A model generated the notes under the pieces. The model was not told where the DNA came from, searched no databases, and was given only the letters and a program-made list of their open reading frames with translations. Of a stretch of DNA of 64,000 nt, positions 18,891 through 27,048 are shown one piece after another (positions within the stretch are counted from its first letter, which is position 1; the number at the start of each line of letters is the position of its first letter). Source of the stretch: Actinacidiphila glaucinigra (GTDB taxonomy: Bacteria; Actinomycetota; Actinomycetes; Streptomycetales; Streptomycetaceae); assembly GCF_900188405.1 (NCBI RefSeq), contig NZ_FZOF01000004.1:186001-250000 (forward strand), written 5' to 3'. Made by a program: the position numbers and the translations under genes.

Positions 18891-20381
18891 TCAGGCCACG
18901 AAGAGCCCCGCGCCCTCGCCCTCGGAGCCGCCGCCGTCGCGGACGGTCTGCGCGGCGGCCGCCAGGCGCTCGACGGCGTCCCGCGCGACGGGACCGCCGA
19001 CGGTGAAGGGCAGCCGGATGTAGCCCTCGAACGCGCCGTCGACGCCGAACCGCGGACCGGAGGGGACGCGGACGCCGAGGCGCTCGCCTGCGACGGCGAG
19101 GCGTGAACCGGAGACGTCGCCGGTCCGCACCCACATCGTCATGCCGCCGGCAGGGACGGCGAACTCCCAGTCGGGCAGCCGCTCGCGCAGCGCCGCGACC
19201 AGGTCGTCGCGGTGGGCGCGGGCCCGTTCCCGGCGGGCGGCGACCGCGTCGTCCCACGCCCCGGTGCGCAGCAGCCAGGCCACGGCGAGCTGGTCGACGA
19301 CGGGCGAGCCGAGGTCGAGGTAGGCACGGGCGCTGACGAGACGGCGTACGACGTCGGGCGCGGCGCGGACCCAGCCGATGCGCAGCCCGGCCCAGATCGC
19401 CTTGCTCGCGGAGCCGACGGTGATGACGCTGCCGCCGCGGTCGAATGCGGCCATCGGTCGCGGCGCGGACGCGGACCCGTCGAGGGGCAGCTCGGCCATG
19501 GTCTCGTCGGCGACGAGCACGGTCCCGGCGGCGCGGGCGGCCTCGACGAGGGCCCGGCGCTGGTCGTCCGGGACGAGGGTGCCGGTGGGGTTGTGGAAGT
19601 CGGGCATGACGTAGGCCATGCGGGGCGCCGCGTCGCGCAGGACGCGCTTCCAGGCGTCGAGGTCCCAGCCGCCGAGGCCCTCGCGCATGGCGACGGGGAC
19701 GAGCCGGGCGCCGTTCTCCCGCAGCAGCTCCAGGACGTTGGCGTAGCTCGGCGACTCGACGGCCACCCGCTCGCCGGGGGTGCCGAGCCGCCGCACGGCG
19801 GCCGCGATGGCCCCCATGGCGCCGGTGGTCACCATGATCTGCTCGGGGAGGGTGGGGATGCCGCGCGCGGTGTAGCGCGCCGCGATGGCCTCGCGCAGCA
19901 CGGGCAGCCCGGCGGGGAAGTCGCCGTGGGTGGCCGAGTAGGACGGCAGGTCGGCCAGGGCGCCCTGGACCGCGCGGGTCAGCCACGGCTCGGGCGCGGG
20001 CAGTGCCGCGCAGCCGAGATCGATGACGGTGCCGGCGGCGTCCGGGGGCAGCGGCTCCAGACCGCGGGTGGGCAGGGCGTGGCCGTCCGGGACGGCGGTC
20101 CACGTGCCGGCGCCCCGCCTCGACCGGGCGAAGCCCTCGGCGCGCAGCGCCTCGTAGGCGGCGGCGACGGTGGTGCGGCTGACGGCGAGGGCCAGCGCCA
20201 GCTCGCGTTCCGCGGGAAGCCGCGCGGCCACCGGCACGCGCCCCTCCAGCACCAGGACCCGGATGCCGTCGGCGAGCCCCCGGTAGGCGGGGACGCGGCG
20301 GCCGGCGGCGCGCTGCGCCGGACGGGGCTCGAGCAGGCGCGCGAGATGAGTGACCCCTACCGTTGCGGTCCACTGCGACAT
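18891..20381 (-). CDS. MocR-family regulator (GntR HTH fused to aminotransferase), YczR type
   Basis: 496 residues. The GntR-type winged helix lies in the first ~100 residues (RLPAERELALALAVSRTTVAAAYEALRAEGF). A fold-type I aminotransferase domain follows, with the PLP lysine in VGSASKAIWAGLRIGW and the Asn/Pro block MPDFHNPTGT. MocR proteins use PLP as a ligand, not for catalysis. The divergent neighbour is a YczE-like membrane protein, the diagnostic partner of the YczR subgroup. ATG 20381 gives the normal length and leaves a 97-base intergenic region holding direct repeats. Confidence 0.9.
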   Translation of the reverse strand: MSQWTATVGVTHLARLLEPRPAQRAAGRRVPAYRGLADGIRVLVLEGRVPVAARLPAERELALALAVSRTTVAAAYEALRAEGFARSRRGAGTWTAVPDGHALPTRGLEPLPPDAAGTVIDLGCAALPAPEPWLTRAVQGALADLPSYSATHGDFPAGLPVLREAIAARYTARGIPTLPEQIMVTTGAMGAIAAAVRRLGTPGERVAVESPSYANVLELLRENGARLVPVAMREGLGGWDLDAWKRVLRDAAPRMAYVMPDFHNPTGTLVPDDQRRALVEAARAAGTVLVADETMAELPLDGSASAPRPMAAFDRGGSVITVGSASKAIWAGLRIGWVRAAPDVVRRLVSARAYLDLGSPVVDQLAVAWLLRTGAWDDAVAARRERARAHRDDLVAALRERLPDWEFAVPAGGMTMWVRTGDVSGSRLAVAGERLGVRVPSGPRFGVDGAFEGYIRLPFTVGGPVARDAVERLAAAAQTVRDGGGSEGEGAGLFVA

Positions 20382-20395
20382 GGTTTCCGGTCCAC
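20366..20395. promoter_or_regulatory. Direct repeats CGGTCCAC, 22 bases apart, at the MocR start
   Basis: CGGTCCAC occurs at 20366-20373 (inside the first codons of the MocR gene) and at 20388-20395 (just upstream). The spacing is about two helical turns on the same face. MocR dimers typically bind such direct repeats, so this is a candidate autoregulatory operator for the MocR/yczE pair. Confidence 0.5.
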
Positions 20396-20478
20396 CTTCC
20401 GCACATTGGCCATGGATTTCTCCCAGGACCATGCCACATAGTGTCCCGCATCCCGTCGTCACGGCCAGAGGGGGGCTC

Positions 20479-21159
20479 GTGGAGGGCCAATCCAGAACAG
20501 CACGCCGCCTGTTGCACCTGTACGCGGGACTGGCCCTCTACGGGGCGAGCGCGGCCCTTCAGGTGCGCGCCGCGCTGGGCCTCGACCCGTGGGACGTCCT
20601 CCACCAGGGCATCTCACGGCACACCGGGGTCAGCATCGGCCTGGTCTCGGTGGCGGTGGGCGCGCTCGTCCTGCTGCTGTGGTGGCCGATGCGCCAGCGG
20701 CCGGGCCTCGGCACCGTCTCCAACGTCTTCGTCGTCGGCCTGTCGATGGACGCGACGCTCGCCCTGCTGCCCCAGCCGCACGGTCTCGGCGTGCGGATCC
20801 CGCTGCTGGTGGCGGGTGTGCTGCTCAACGGCGTGGCGACCGGCCTCTACATCACCGCCCGGTACGGTCCGGGCCCCCGCGACGGCCTGATGACGGGCCT
20901 GCACCGCCGCACGGGCCGCTCCATCCGCCTGGTGCGCACGGCGATCGAGGTCGCCGTGCTGGCGGTCGGCTTCGCGCTCGGCGGCAGCGTCGGCGTGGGC
21001 ACGGTCGTCTACGCGGTCTCGATCGGGCCGCTGGCCCAGTTCTTCCTGCGCCTGTTCGAGCTGCCGCGGTCCGGGCCGGAGGACGACTCCGTGGTCGTGG
21101 CCCGCGGGGGGCAGCCGGTGGCGGACTCCGCGGAGGGGCGCGCCATACTGCCGGAGTGA
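20479..21159 (+). CDS. YczE/YyaS/YitT-type membrane protein
   Basis: 226 residues with about five hydrophobic helices and the family blocks LGLDPWDVLHQGISRHTG, GTVSNVF and ARYGPGPRDGLMTGLHRRTG. The YczE family is of unknown transport function and is usually encoded divergently from a YczR-type MocR regulator, as here. GTG 20479 follows AGAGGGGGG. The stop overlaps the start of the downstream phosphodiesterase gene, so the two are co-translated. Confidence 0.9.
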   Translation: MEGQSRTARRLLHLYAGLALYGASAALQVRAALGLDPWDVLHQGISRHTGVSIGLVSVAVGALVLLLWWPMRQRPGLGTVSNVFVVGLSMDATLALLPQPHGLGVRIPLLVAGVLLNGVATGLYITARYGPGPRDGLMTGLHRRTGRSIRLVRTAIEVAVLAVGFALGGSVGVGTVVYAVSIGPLAQFFLRLFELPRSGPEDDSVVVARGGQPVADSAEGRAILPE

Positions 21160-21944
21160 GCGACATACGCCATCCGTACCTGGACAGCCCCGCCCCGATC
21201 GCCTTCGCCCACCGCGGCGGCACCGCGGACGGCCTGGAGAACACCGCCTGGGCCTTCCGGCGGGCCGTCGACCTCGGCTACCGCTACCTGGAGACCGACG
21301 TCCACCTGACCTCGGACGGCGTACTGGTGGCCTTCCACGACGCGTCCCTGGACCGGGTCACCGACGCCGGCGGGCGGATCGCCGACCTGCCGTGGAGCGA
21401 GGTGGGCCGGGCCCGTGTGGCCGGGCGCGAGCCGGTGCCGCTGTTCGAGGAACTGCTGGAGGAGTTCCCGGAGGCCCGCTGGAACGTGGACACCAAGTCG
21501 GACGCCGCGGTCGAGCCGCTGGTGGAGGCGGTGCGCCGGGCCGGTGCGTGGGACCGGGTGTGCGTGGGCTCGTTCTCCGAGGCCCGGCTGGTCCGGGCCC
21601 GGGCACTCGGCGGATCGCGGCTGGCCAGTTCCCTGGGCACCAGGGGCGTGGCGGACCTGCGGCTGCTCTCCCGCGGCGGCCGTGCCGCCGAACGGCTGCT
21701 CCTGGCCGCGGCGCGGCGGCGCGGCGCGGTGTGCGTCCAGGTGCCCGAGCGGGCGTACGGCATCCGGGTCGTCGACCCCGCGTTCATCGCGGCGGCGCAC
21801 CGGCTGGGCATGCAGGTGCACGTGTGGACGATCAACGACGAGGCCCGGATGCACGCCCTGCTCGACCTCGGCGTGGACGGGATCATGACCGACCGGCTCG
21901 AGGCCCTGCGCACGGTGTTCACCGAACGCGGGGTCTGGGCCTGA
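21156..21944 (+). CDS. Glycerophosphodiester phosphodiesterase
   Basis: 262 residues. The GDPD signature is clear: IAFAHRGGTADGLENTAWAF (catalytic HR), ETDVHLTSDGVLVAFHD (metal-binding E/D and second catalytic His), and QVHVWTINDEARM near the end. It hydrolyses glycerophosphodiesters to glycerol-3-phosphate and an alcohol. There is no signal peptide, so it is cytoplasmic. GTG start overlapping the yczE-like stop (GTGA). A bidirectional hairpin follows. Confidence 0.92.
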   Translation: MSDIRHPYLDSPAPIAFAHRGGTADGLENTAWAFRRAVDLGYRYLETDVHLTSDGVLVAFHDASLDRVTDAGGRIADLPWSEVGRARVAGREPVPLFEELLEEFPEARWNVDTKSDAAVEPLVEAVRRAGAWDRVCVGSFSEARLVRARALGGSRLASSLGTRGVADLRLLSRGGRAAERLLLAAARRRGAVCVQVPERAYGIRVVDPAFIAAAHRLGMQVHVWTINDEARMHALLDLGVDGIMTDRLEALRTVFTERGVWA

Positions 21945-21964
21945 CGGCCGGTACCGACCGGCCG
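21945..21964. terminator. Hairpin between convergent GDPD and sortase genes
   Basis: CGGCCGGT-ACCG-ACCGGCCG is a perfect 8-base-pair stem with a 4-base loop in the 30-base gap between two convergent stops. Confidence 0.7.
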
Positions 21965-21974
21965 CCGGCGCCCG

Positions 21975-23183
21975 TCAGACCTTGGCCTGCTTCGTCTTGG
22001 ACATGCGGGCGAAGACCACGACGTTGCCCGAGTAGCCCGAGTCCTTGGTGTAGGTGCCGCCACAGGTGATGACGCGCAGCTCGGGGTCCTTGGTGTCGCC
22101 GTAGATGCGCTTCGCGGGGAACTCGGCCTTGGTGAACACCTCGATGCCGTAGATGGTGAAGATCGCCGTGGTGCCGTCGTCGCGGACGACGTCGATGGTC
22201 GAGCCCTTCTTCAGCGCCCCGAGGCTGTAGAAGACCGCGGGGCCGCTCTCGTTGTCGACGTGCCCCACGATGACGGAGGAGCCCCGGGCCCCCGGGCTGA
22301 CCGAGTCCTTGAACCAGGCCGCCTCCCCCGCCTTCTCGAGCGGCGGCGCCGCGATCACGCCGCGGCTGTCCAGGCCCACGTTCATGATCGGCGCGTCGAT
22401 GCTCACGCCGGGGATGCGGATGCGCGTCGGCTGTGCCGGGGGGAGCGGCGGCGGCGCCTTGATCGCGGCCGCGTCGGAGAGGGCCGCGGAGGCGGCGGAG
22501 GGCTGGGGCGGGCCGTCCATGCCGGTGAAGCCCTGGAAGGTCAGCACCACTCCGGCGACGAGGACCGAGCACACGAGCACCCCGACCGCGCCGCGGCCAC
22601 GCCGGGTGAGCTTCAGCTGCCGGGGACGTCCGCCCCCGGGGCGCGCGGCGGAGCCACTGCCCGGACGGCCGGGACGGCGCATCGGCCGGCGTCGGGTCGG
22701 CGCCCCCGGCCCCGACCGGGCCGGGGGCTTCGCGGAGGTGGAGACCGGCGGTTTCGCGGGGGCGGAGACCGGCGGTTTCGCGGGAGTCGGCGCCGGGGGC
22801 TTCGCGCCCGCCGGGGCGGGCGGTTTTCCGCCGGCCGGAACCGGGGGCTTCCCGCCCGCCGGTGCCGGCGGCTTCGCCGCTCCCTTCGCCGTGCTCGTCG
22901 CCGTGCCCTTTTCCGCGCCCGGTGCCGGCGCGGCCGGTTCGCCCTTCGGCTTCCGCTTCTTCTTCCTGGGCGGCTGCCCCGCCCGCGCGGTGGCCGGGCC
23001 CGCGGGCCGGTCCCGGGCCGGGGGCTGCGGCGTGCGGTCCGGCCGGCCGGGCGCGCCTGGCGCGTCGGCGGTGGGCTCGGGCACGAACGGCTGGCCGAAC
23101 CAGGGGTCGGGCTGCCCGTACCAGGCGTCGGGCTGCCCGTACCAGGGCACGGGGGTGGTGTGATCCCCGGAATTTCGCAGCAT
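21975..23183 (-). CDS. Class F sortase with long proline-rich cytoplasmic N-terminus
   Basis: 402 residues, about twice the usual length for class F sortases. Residues 1-195 are cytoplasmic and low-complexity: three YGQPD/FGQP units at 15-33, a basic KKKRKPK patch, and about seven KPPxP repeats. One membrane helix follows (about 199-217), then the sortase barrel with catalytic H308 (VIVGHVDN), C374 (RVITCGG) and R393 (VVVFARM). Class F enzymes cut an LPxTG-like signal and attach surface proteins to the cell wall. The divergent gene encodes a likely substrate ending in PDTG, a helix and RRRR. ATG 23183 has AAGGA 5 bases upstream. Confidence 0.92.
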   Translation of the reverse strand: MLRNSGDHTTPVPWYGQPDAWYGQPDPWFGQPFVPEPTADAPGAPGRPDRTPQPPARDRPAGPATARAGQPPRKKKRKPKGEPAAPAPGAEKGTATSTAKGAAKPPAPAGGKPPVPAGGKPPAPAGAKPPAPTPAKPPVSAPAKPPVSTSAKPPARSGPGAPTRRRPMRRPGRPGSGSAARPGGGRPRQLKLTRRGRGAVGVLVCSVLVAGVVLTFQGFTGMDGPPQPSAASAALSDAAAIKAPPPLPPAQPTRIRIPGVSIDAPIMNVGLDSRGVIAAPPLEKAGEAAWFKDSVSPGARGSSVIVGHVDNESGPAVFYSLGALKKGSTIDVVRDDGTTAIFTIYGIEVFTKAEFPAKRIYGDTKDPELRVITCGGTYTKDSGYSGNVVVFARMSKTKQAKV

Positions 23184-23994
23184 CACAGTCCTTCGGCTCC
23201 GACCGGTCAGTCATGAGTGACAGTACGTCATAAATGATGTTAAACCGAAGTATGCGTCAAACGCGGATGGATCAGCGTGAACCGGGCAATGTGCGCCCCA
23301 CTCGATCGGGTGGCGTCGCTGCGGCAGCGGGGGCAACCGGCGCTGCACCGCCGGGAGCAGGGCCGATGATGCCGACCGTGTCCTGATGGGCCCTCAGCAC
23401 CCCGTGCGCCCTGCGCCCCGGAGGTCCGCACGCGCTGGCCGCGCCCACGGTCGTCGTGTACCCCCGCGCGCCCGAACCGCGACCGCCGGGGCCTCCCGCT
23501 GCGCCGGGTTGCCGTACGCACGGCCGGCCGGCGTCGGTGCGCCTGAACATCGCACTGAGGCCGCTGCAGTGAATGGCCGTGAGATCCACGCTGACGAGGT
23601 GCCGTTGGACCGGGGTGATCTCTGCCTCGATCGCCCCGTAGGGGCGGCTCGGCAGACGGTCGTGCTTCCAGCGCCTTCCGCCACACATTTGACGTCCCGT
23701 TGCCTGATGTGCCGTCGACTGATGGGACGTCCGTCCACGCGACCTCGGGACATTTTCGGGTCACCCGTTTGACGAGCTCTTCACATTTTTCTGACGCGGC
23801 CTGGGGTATGGCTCCCACCTGCGACAACGCTGTTCCGGCCGGAATTTCGATGCCCCGTCCGGGGGACGGCCTGTGCCGATTCCGAGGTGCGTGAAGATCC
23901 CCGCCCTCGTGCCATGGATCTCAAGGACGCGGTCGCAGTACGTGTCGCGGTGATCTCCGATCCCGCCTGCCCCGTCCGCAAGGAGGTTCCCCCC
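23184..23994. other. 811-base gap between divergent sortase and surface-protein genes
   Basis: Just upstream of the sortase is the most AT-rich stretch of the window (about 23210-23260: repeated CAT/ATG and TGAC...GTCA elements, and a TTGACG on the minus strand at 23260-23255), probably its promoter. The middle part holds a possible decayed STAS-like coding remnant on the minus strand. The last 100 bases, before the perfect AAGGAGG of the glycine-rich gene, should contain that gene's promoter, but I cannot pick it with confidence. Confidence 0.5.
23280..23690 (-). pseudogene. Possible remnant of a STAS-domain (anti-anti-sigma factor) gene
   Basis: One minus-strand frame reads ITPVQRHLVSVDLTAIHCSG, LSAMFRRTDAG and then HGVLRAHQDTVGIIGPAPG. 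These resemble, in order, the central strand (VxVDLxxxxxxDSSGL) and the last helix/strand of STAS proteins. The phospho-acceptor serine context is degenerate, the linker between the blocks is too long, and no good start with a ribosome-binding site is present. I read it as a decayed gene at best; chance similarity is possible. Confidence 0.25.
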
Positions 23995-25185
23995 ATGCGT
24001 GGTTCACGCATTCTCGCAGCGGCGGCGATGACGGTCACGGCCGTCGTCCTGCCGGCAAGTGTGGCGGTCGCGGACCCGATCGTCTCCGTCTCCAACAACG
24101 GCCGTGTGGCCCCGGGCGAAATCGTCACCTTCACGCTCGGCGGCTGCGTCACGGCGCCGACCTACGTGACCACCATCGCGAAGGTGGAGCCGGTGGGCTC
24201 TGCCACGACCACCAGCCTCCGGCTCCTTGTGGACAAGGCCACGCCCGAGGGCACCTACCAGGTCCAGCTGACCTGCAACGAGCCGGACGGCACCGACGGC
24301 CAGGTCACTTCGACCGTGACCGTCAGCGTCGACGGCAGCAGCGGCAGCAGCGGCAGCAGCGGCCGCGACGGCGAGGGCGGCCGTGACGGCGAGGGTCGCG
24401 GCGGCGAACACGGAGGAAAGAGCGGTTACGGCGGCGGCCACGGCGGCGGCGGCGGTTACGGCGGCGGCCACGGCGGCGGCGGCCACGGCGGCGGCGGCGG
24501 TTACGGGCGCGGCCACGACTACGGCGGCGACGACCGGTGCGAGTCGTGGTGGGGCGGCGACGACGACTCCGGCCACGGCGGTGGTGGCGGCGGCGGCGGT
24601 TACGGCGGCGGCGGCAACGGCGGCGGTGACAACGGCGGCCGTGGCGGCAACGGTGGTGGCGGCGGCAACGGTGGTGGCGGCGGCAACGGCGGCGGTGACA
24701 ACGGCGGCAGTGGCGGCGACAACGGTGGCGACAACGGCGGGGAGAACGGCGGCAACAACAACGACAGCGACAACAACGGAGGGGACGACAACAACGGCAA
24801 CGACCTGACCGCGCAGAGCTTCGGCGGCGGGTCCGACGACGGCCGCAACATGGACGACTCGTGGGGCGGCAACGGCGGCGGCCGCGGCGGCGACGACAAC
24901 GGCGGGGGCGGCCGCGGCAACAAGGGCTGCAAGGGCGGCCACGGCGGCGGCGGCAACGGCGGCGGCGGCAACGGCGGTGGCGGCAACGGCGGCGGTGGTG
25001 GCGGCGGCAACGGCGGGGGCGGTGGTGGCGGCGGCGGCAACGGCGGCGGCCCCGACACCGGCTTCGGCGGTTCCATCGGCATGAACACCCCGGAGACCCT
25101 GCTCGGTGCCTCGCTCCTGCTCGCCGGTGCCGGTGGCGGTGTCTACATGCTGCGCCGTCGGCGCGTGAACGGCGGTCGCGCCTGA
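23995..25185 (+). CDS. Secreted glycine-rich surface protein with sortase-type C-terminus
   Basis: 396 residues. The signal peptide ends near VAVADP. A small beta-rich domain follows (about 27-115, ending TSTVTVSVDG, with two cysteines). Then come about 230 residues of Gly-rich low complexity (GGGG, GGNGGG, HGGGG and GDDNGG units with scattered Asp/Asn/His), and finally PDTG at 353-356, a hydrophobic helix and RRRR. That tail has the shape of a cell-wall sorting signal, although the motif is PDTG rather than LPxTG. ATG 23995 has a perfect AAGGAGG 8 bases upstream. The divergent class F sortase is the natural partner. The role, perhaps in a surface coat or adhesion, is unknown. Confidence 0.85.
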   Translation: MRGSRILAAAAMTVTAVVLPASVAVADPIVSVSNNGRVAPGEIVTFTLGGCVTAPTYVTTIAKVEPVGSATTTSLRLLVDKATPEGTYQVQLTCNEPDGTDGQVTSTVTVSVDGSSGSSGSSGRDGEGGRDGEGRGGEHGGKSGYGGGHGGGGGYGGGHGGGGHGGGGGYGRGHDYGGDDRCESWWGGDDDSGHGGGGGGGGYGGGGNGGGDNGGRGGNGGGGGNGGGGGNGGGDNGGSGGDNGGDNGGENGGNNNDSDNNGGDDNNGNDLTAQSFGGGSDDGRNMDDSWGGNGGGRGGDDNGGGGRGNKGCKGGHGGGGNGGGGNGGGGNGGGGGGGNGGGGGGGGGNGGGPDTGFGGSIGMNTPETLLGASLLLAGAGGGVYMLRRRRVNGGRA

Positions 25186-25218
25186 TCGTCGTGGAACTCC
25201 GCGACACAGGCTGACCGC

Positions 25219-25256
25219 ACTGCCCCCGGGCCGCCCGCGCGGCGCCCGGGGGCAGT
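25219..25256 (+). terminator. Strong hairpin after the glycine-rich gene
   Basis: ACTGCCCCCGGGC (25219-25231) pairs perfectly with GCCCGGGGGCAGT (25244-25256), a 13-base-pair stem with a 12-base loop, 33 bases past the stop. Confidence 0.8.
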
Positions 25257-25352
25257 CCCGTGCCCTGGTCGGGCGGACGGGAGGCGTCCGCCGGATGAAC
25301 GCGGGAATCCGGCGGATGATCCCCCTCCCCCGCCCCGGCCGTGGATGGCATC

Positions 25353-26792
25353 ATGACCGATCACATCGGCACGGCGCGCGACACGGATCGGCAGGAACCA
25401 CGGGTGACCACGGGCGAGGCGCAGGACACGGCGGTGCACGACGGTACCGCCGCCCCGGCGCACGAGCGGCGGCGCGCACAGCGCGGCTGGTACTTCTACG
25501 ACTGGGCCAACTCGGTCTTCTCCACCAGTGTGATCACGGTCTTCCTTGGGCCGTACCTCACCGACATCGCGGAGGCGGCCGCGGGCCCGGACGGCTACGT
25601 CCACCCGCTCGGGATACCGGTCCGCGCCGGTGCGTACTTCGCGTACGTGGTCTCCGCCTCCGTGCTGCTGTCGGTGCTGGTGATGCCGCTCGCCGGGGCG
25701 GTCGCCGACCGGACGGGCCGCAAGAAGGCGCTGCTCGGGACGTTCGCGTACATCGGCGCCGCGGCGACGACGGCGATGTTCTTCGTGACCGGGGACCGCT
25801 ACCTCCTCGGCGGCGGACTCCTGATCGTGGCCAACGTGGCGTTCGCGTCGGCCATGGTCCTCTACAACGCCTTCCTGCCGGAGATCGCCGAACCGCACGA
25901 GCGGGACGCGGTCTCCTCGCGGGGCTGGGCGTTCGGTTACGCGGCCGGGGCGTTGATGCTCGTCGCCAATCTGGCGCTGTTCCTCGGGCACGACGCGGTC
26001 GGCCTCTCCAAGGGCATGGCGGTGCGGATCTGCCTGGCCTCGGCGGGCCTGTGGTGGGCGGTCTTCACGCTCATCCCGCTGCTGCGGCTGCGCGACACCG
26101 CGCCGGGCGGGCGGCCCGGCGGAAAGGCCGTCAAGGGCGCGGGGTCACTGCGCCAGGGCTGGCGTCAACTCGCCGCGACCTTGCGGGACATGCGCCGCCA
26201 CCCGCTCACCCTGGCGTTCCTGCTGGCCTATCTCGTCTACAACGACGGCATCCAGACCGTGATCTCGCAGGCCTCGCTCTACGGCTCCGAGGAGCTGGAG
26301 CTGGACGAGACGGCCCTGATCGGCGCGATCCTCCTGGTGCAGGTGCTGGCCGTCTTCGGCGCCCTGCTGCTGGGCCGGCTCGCGGCACGGTACGGCGCGC
26401 GCCGGACCGTGCTGGGCTCGCTGGTGGCGTGGACGCTGACCATCGGGGCCGGCTTCTTCCTGCCGGCCGGCGACCCGGTGGCGTTCTACTGTCTGGCGGC
26501 GGCCATCGGGATGGTCCTGGGCGGCAGCCAGGCGCTGTCGCGCTCGCTCTTCTCGCACCTCATCCCGCGGGGCAAGGAGGCCGAGTACTACTCGGTGTAC
26601 GAGATCAGCGACCGGGGCACCAGCTGGCTGGGCCCACTGCTGTTCGGTCTGACGTACCAGCTGACCGGGAGCTACCGGGACGCGATCGTGTCCCTGGTGG
26701 CGTTCTTCGTCATCGGGTTCGTGCTGCTGGCGAGGGTGCCGATGCGGCGGGCCGTGGCGGCCGCGGGCAATCCGGTCCCCGAGACGATTTAG
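25353..26792 (+). CDS. UMF1-type MFS transporter (Atg22-like)
   Basis: 479 residues, 12 predicted helices. The start of the membrane part, RRRAQRGWYFYDWANSVFST, is the hallmark of the UMF1/Atg22 branch of the major facilitator superfamily, as are GRKKALLGTFAYIG and LVYNDGIQTVISQAS. Eukaryotic Atg22 exports amino acids from vacuoles; the bacterial substrate is unknown. ATG 25353 was preferred; a GTG at 25341 is possible. No neighbour suggests a pathway. Confidence 0.87.
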   Translation: MTDHIGTARDTDRQEPRVTTGEAQDTAVHDGTAAPAHERRRAQRGWYFYDWANSVFSTSVITVFLGPYLTDIAEAAAGPDGYVHPLGIPVRAGAYFAYVVSASVLLSVLVMPLAGAVADRTGRKKALLGTFAYIGAAATTAMFFVTGDRYLLGGGLLIVANVAFASAMVLYNAFLPEIAEPHERDAVSSRGWAFGYAAGALMLVANLALFLGHDAVGLSKGMAVRICLASAGLWWAVFTLIPLLRLRDTAPGGRPGGKAVKGAGSLRQGWRQLAATLRDMRRHPLTLAFLLAYLVYNDGIQTVISQASLYGSEELELDETALIGAILLVQVLAVFGALLLGRLAARYGARRTVLGSLVAWTLTIGAGFFLPAGDPVAFYCLAAAIGMVLGGSQALSRSLFSHLIPRGKEAEYYSVYEISDRGTSWLGPLLFGLTYQLTGSYRDAIVSLVAFFVIGFVLLARVPMRRAVAAAGNPVPETI

Positions 26793-26959
26793 TACGGATG
26801 GGTGCGGCGCGGTAGTGTACGCCGTTGGCCGTCGGACGGACCGTTACTGCGCGCTAAAGATACCAGAACGCAGGGTGATATCTCTCGCTAGATGTGACAA
26901 AACGGGCGTCGATGGGTACAAAAAGGGGCGGCACGACGGGCGACGCACCTCCCGGCAAC

Positions 26960-26987
26960 GGGAATCTTCACCGCCGACCGGACGTTG
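26960..26987 (+). promoter_or_regulatory. Sigma-R-type promoter of rbpA
   Basis: GGGAAT (26960-26965), exactly 18 bases, then GTTG (26984-26987). This is a full match to the GGGAAT-N18-GTT consensus of the disulfide-stress sigma factor SigR of Streptomyces, and rbpA is an established SigR-dependent gene. It lies 62 bases upstream of the ATG. The rest of the 256-base gap (26793-27048) is relatively AT-rich and may carry a second promoter. Confidence 0.88.
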
Positions 26988-27048
26988 ACCGGATGACGAC
27001 GACAGCGACACCTGTCCTGTGGGCGACACAGCCCGGGAGGCACGATTC

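Noticed and set aside
19212..20441. Long plus-strand frame opposite the MocR gene
   Set aside because: Low-complexity Gly/Ala/Asp composition and no motif; shadow of the real minus-strand gene.
24420..25060. Dense GGCGGC repeats that could be taken for a CRISPR or satellite array
   Set aside because: They are codon repeats for glycine inside the surface-protein gene, without constant repeat/spacer structure.
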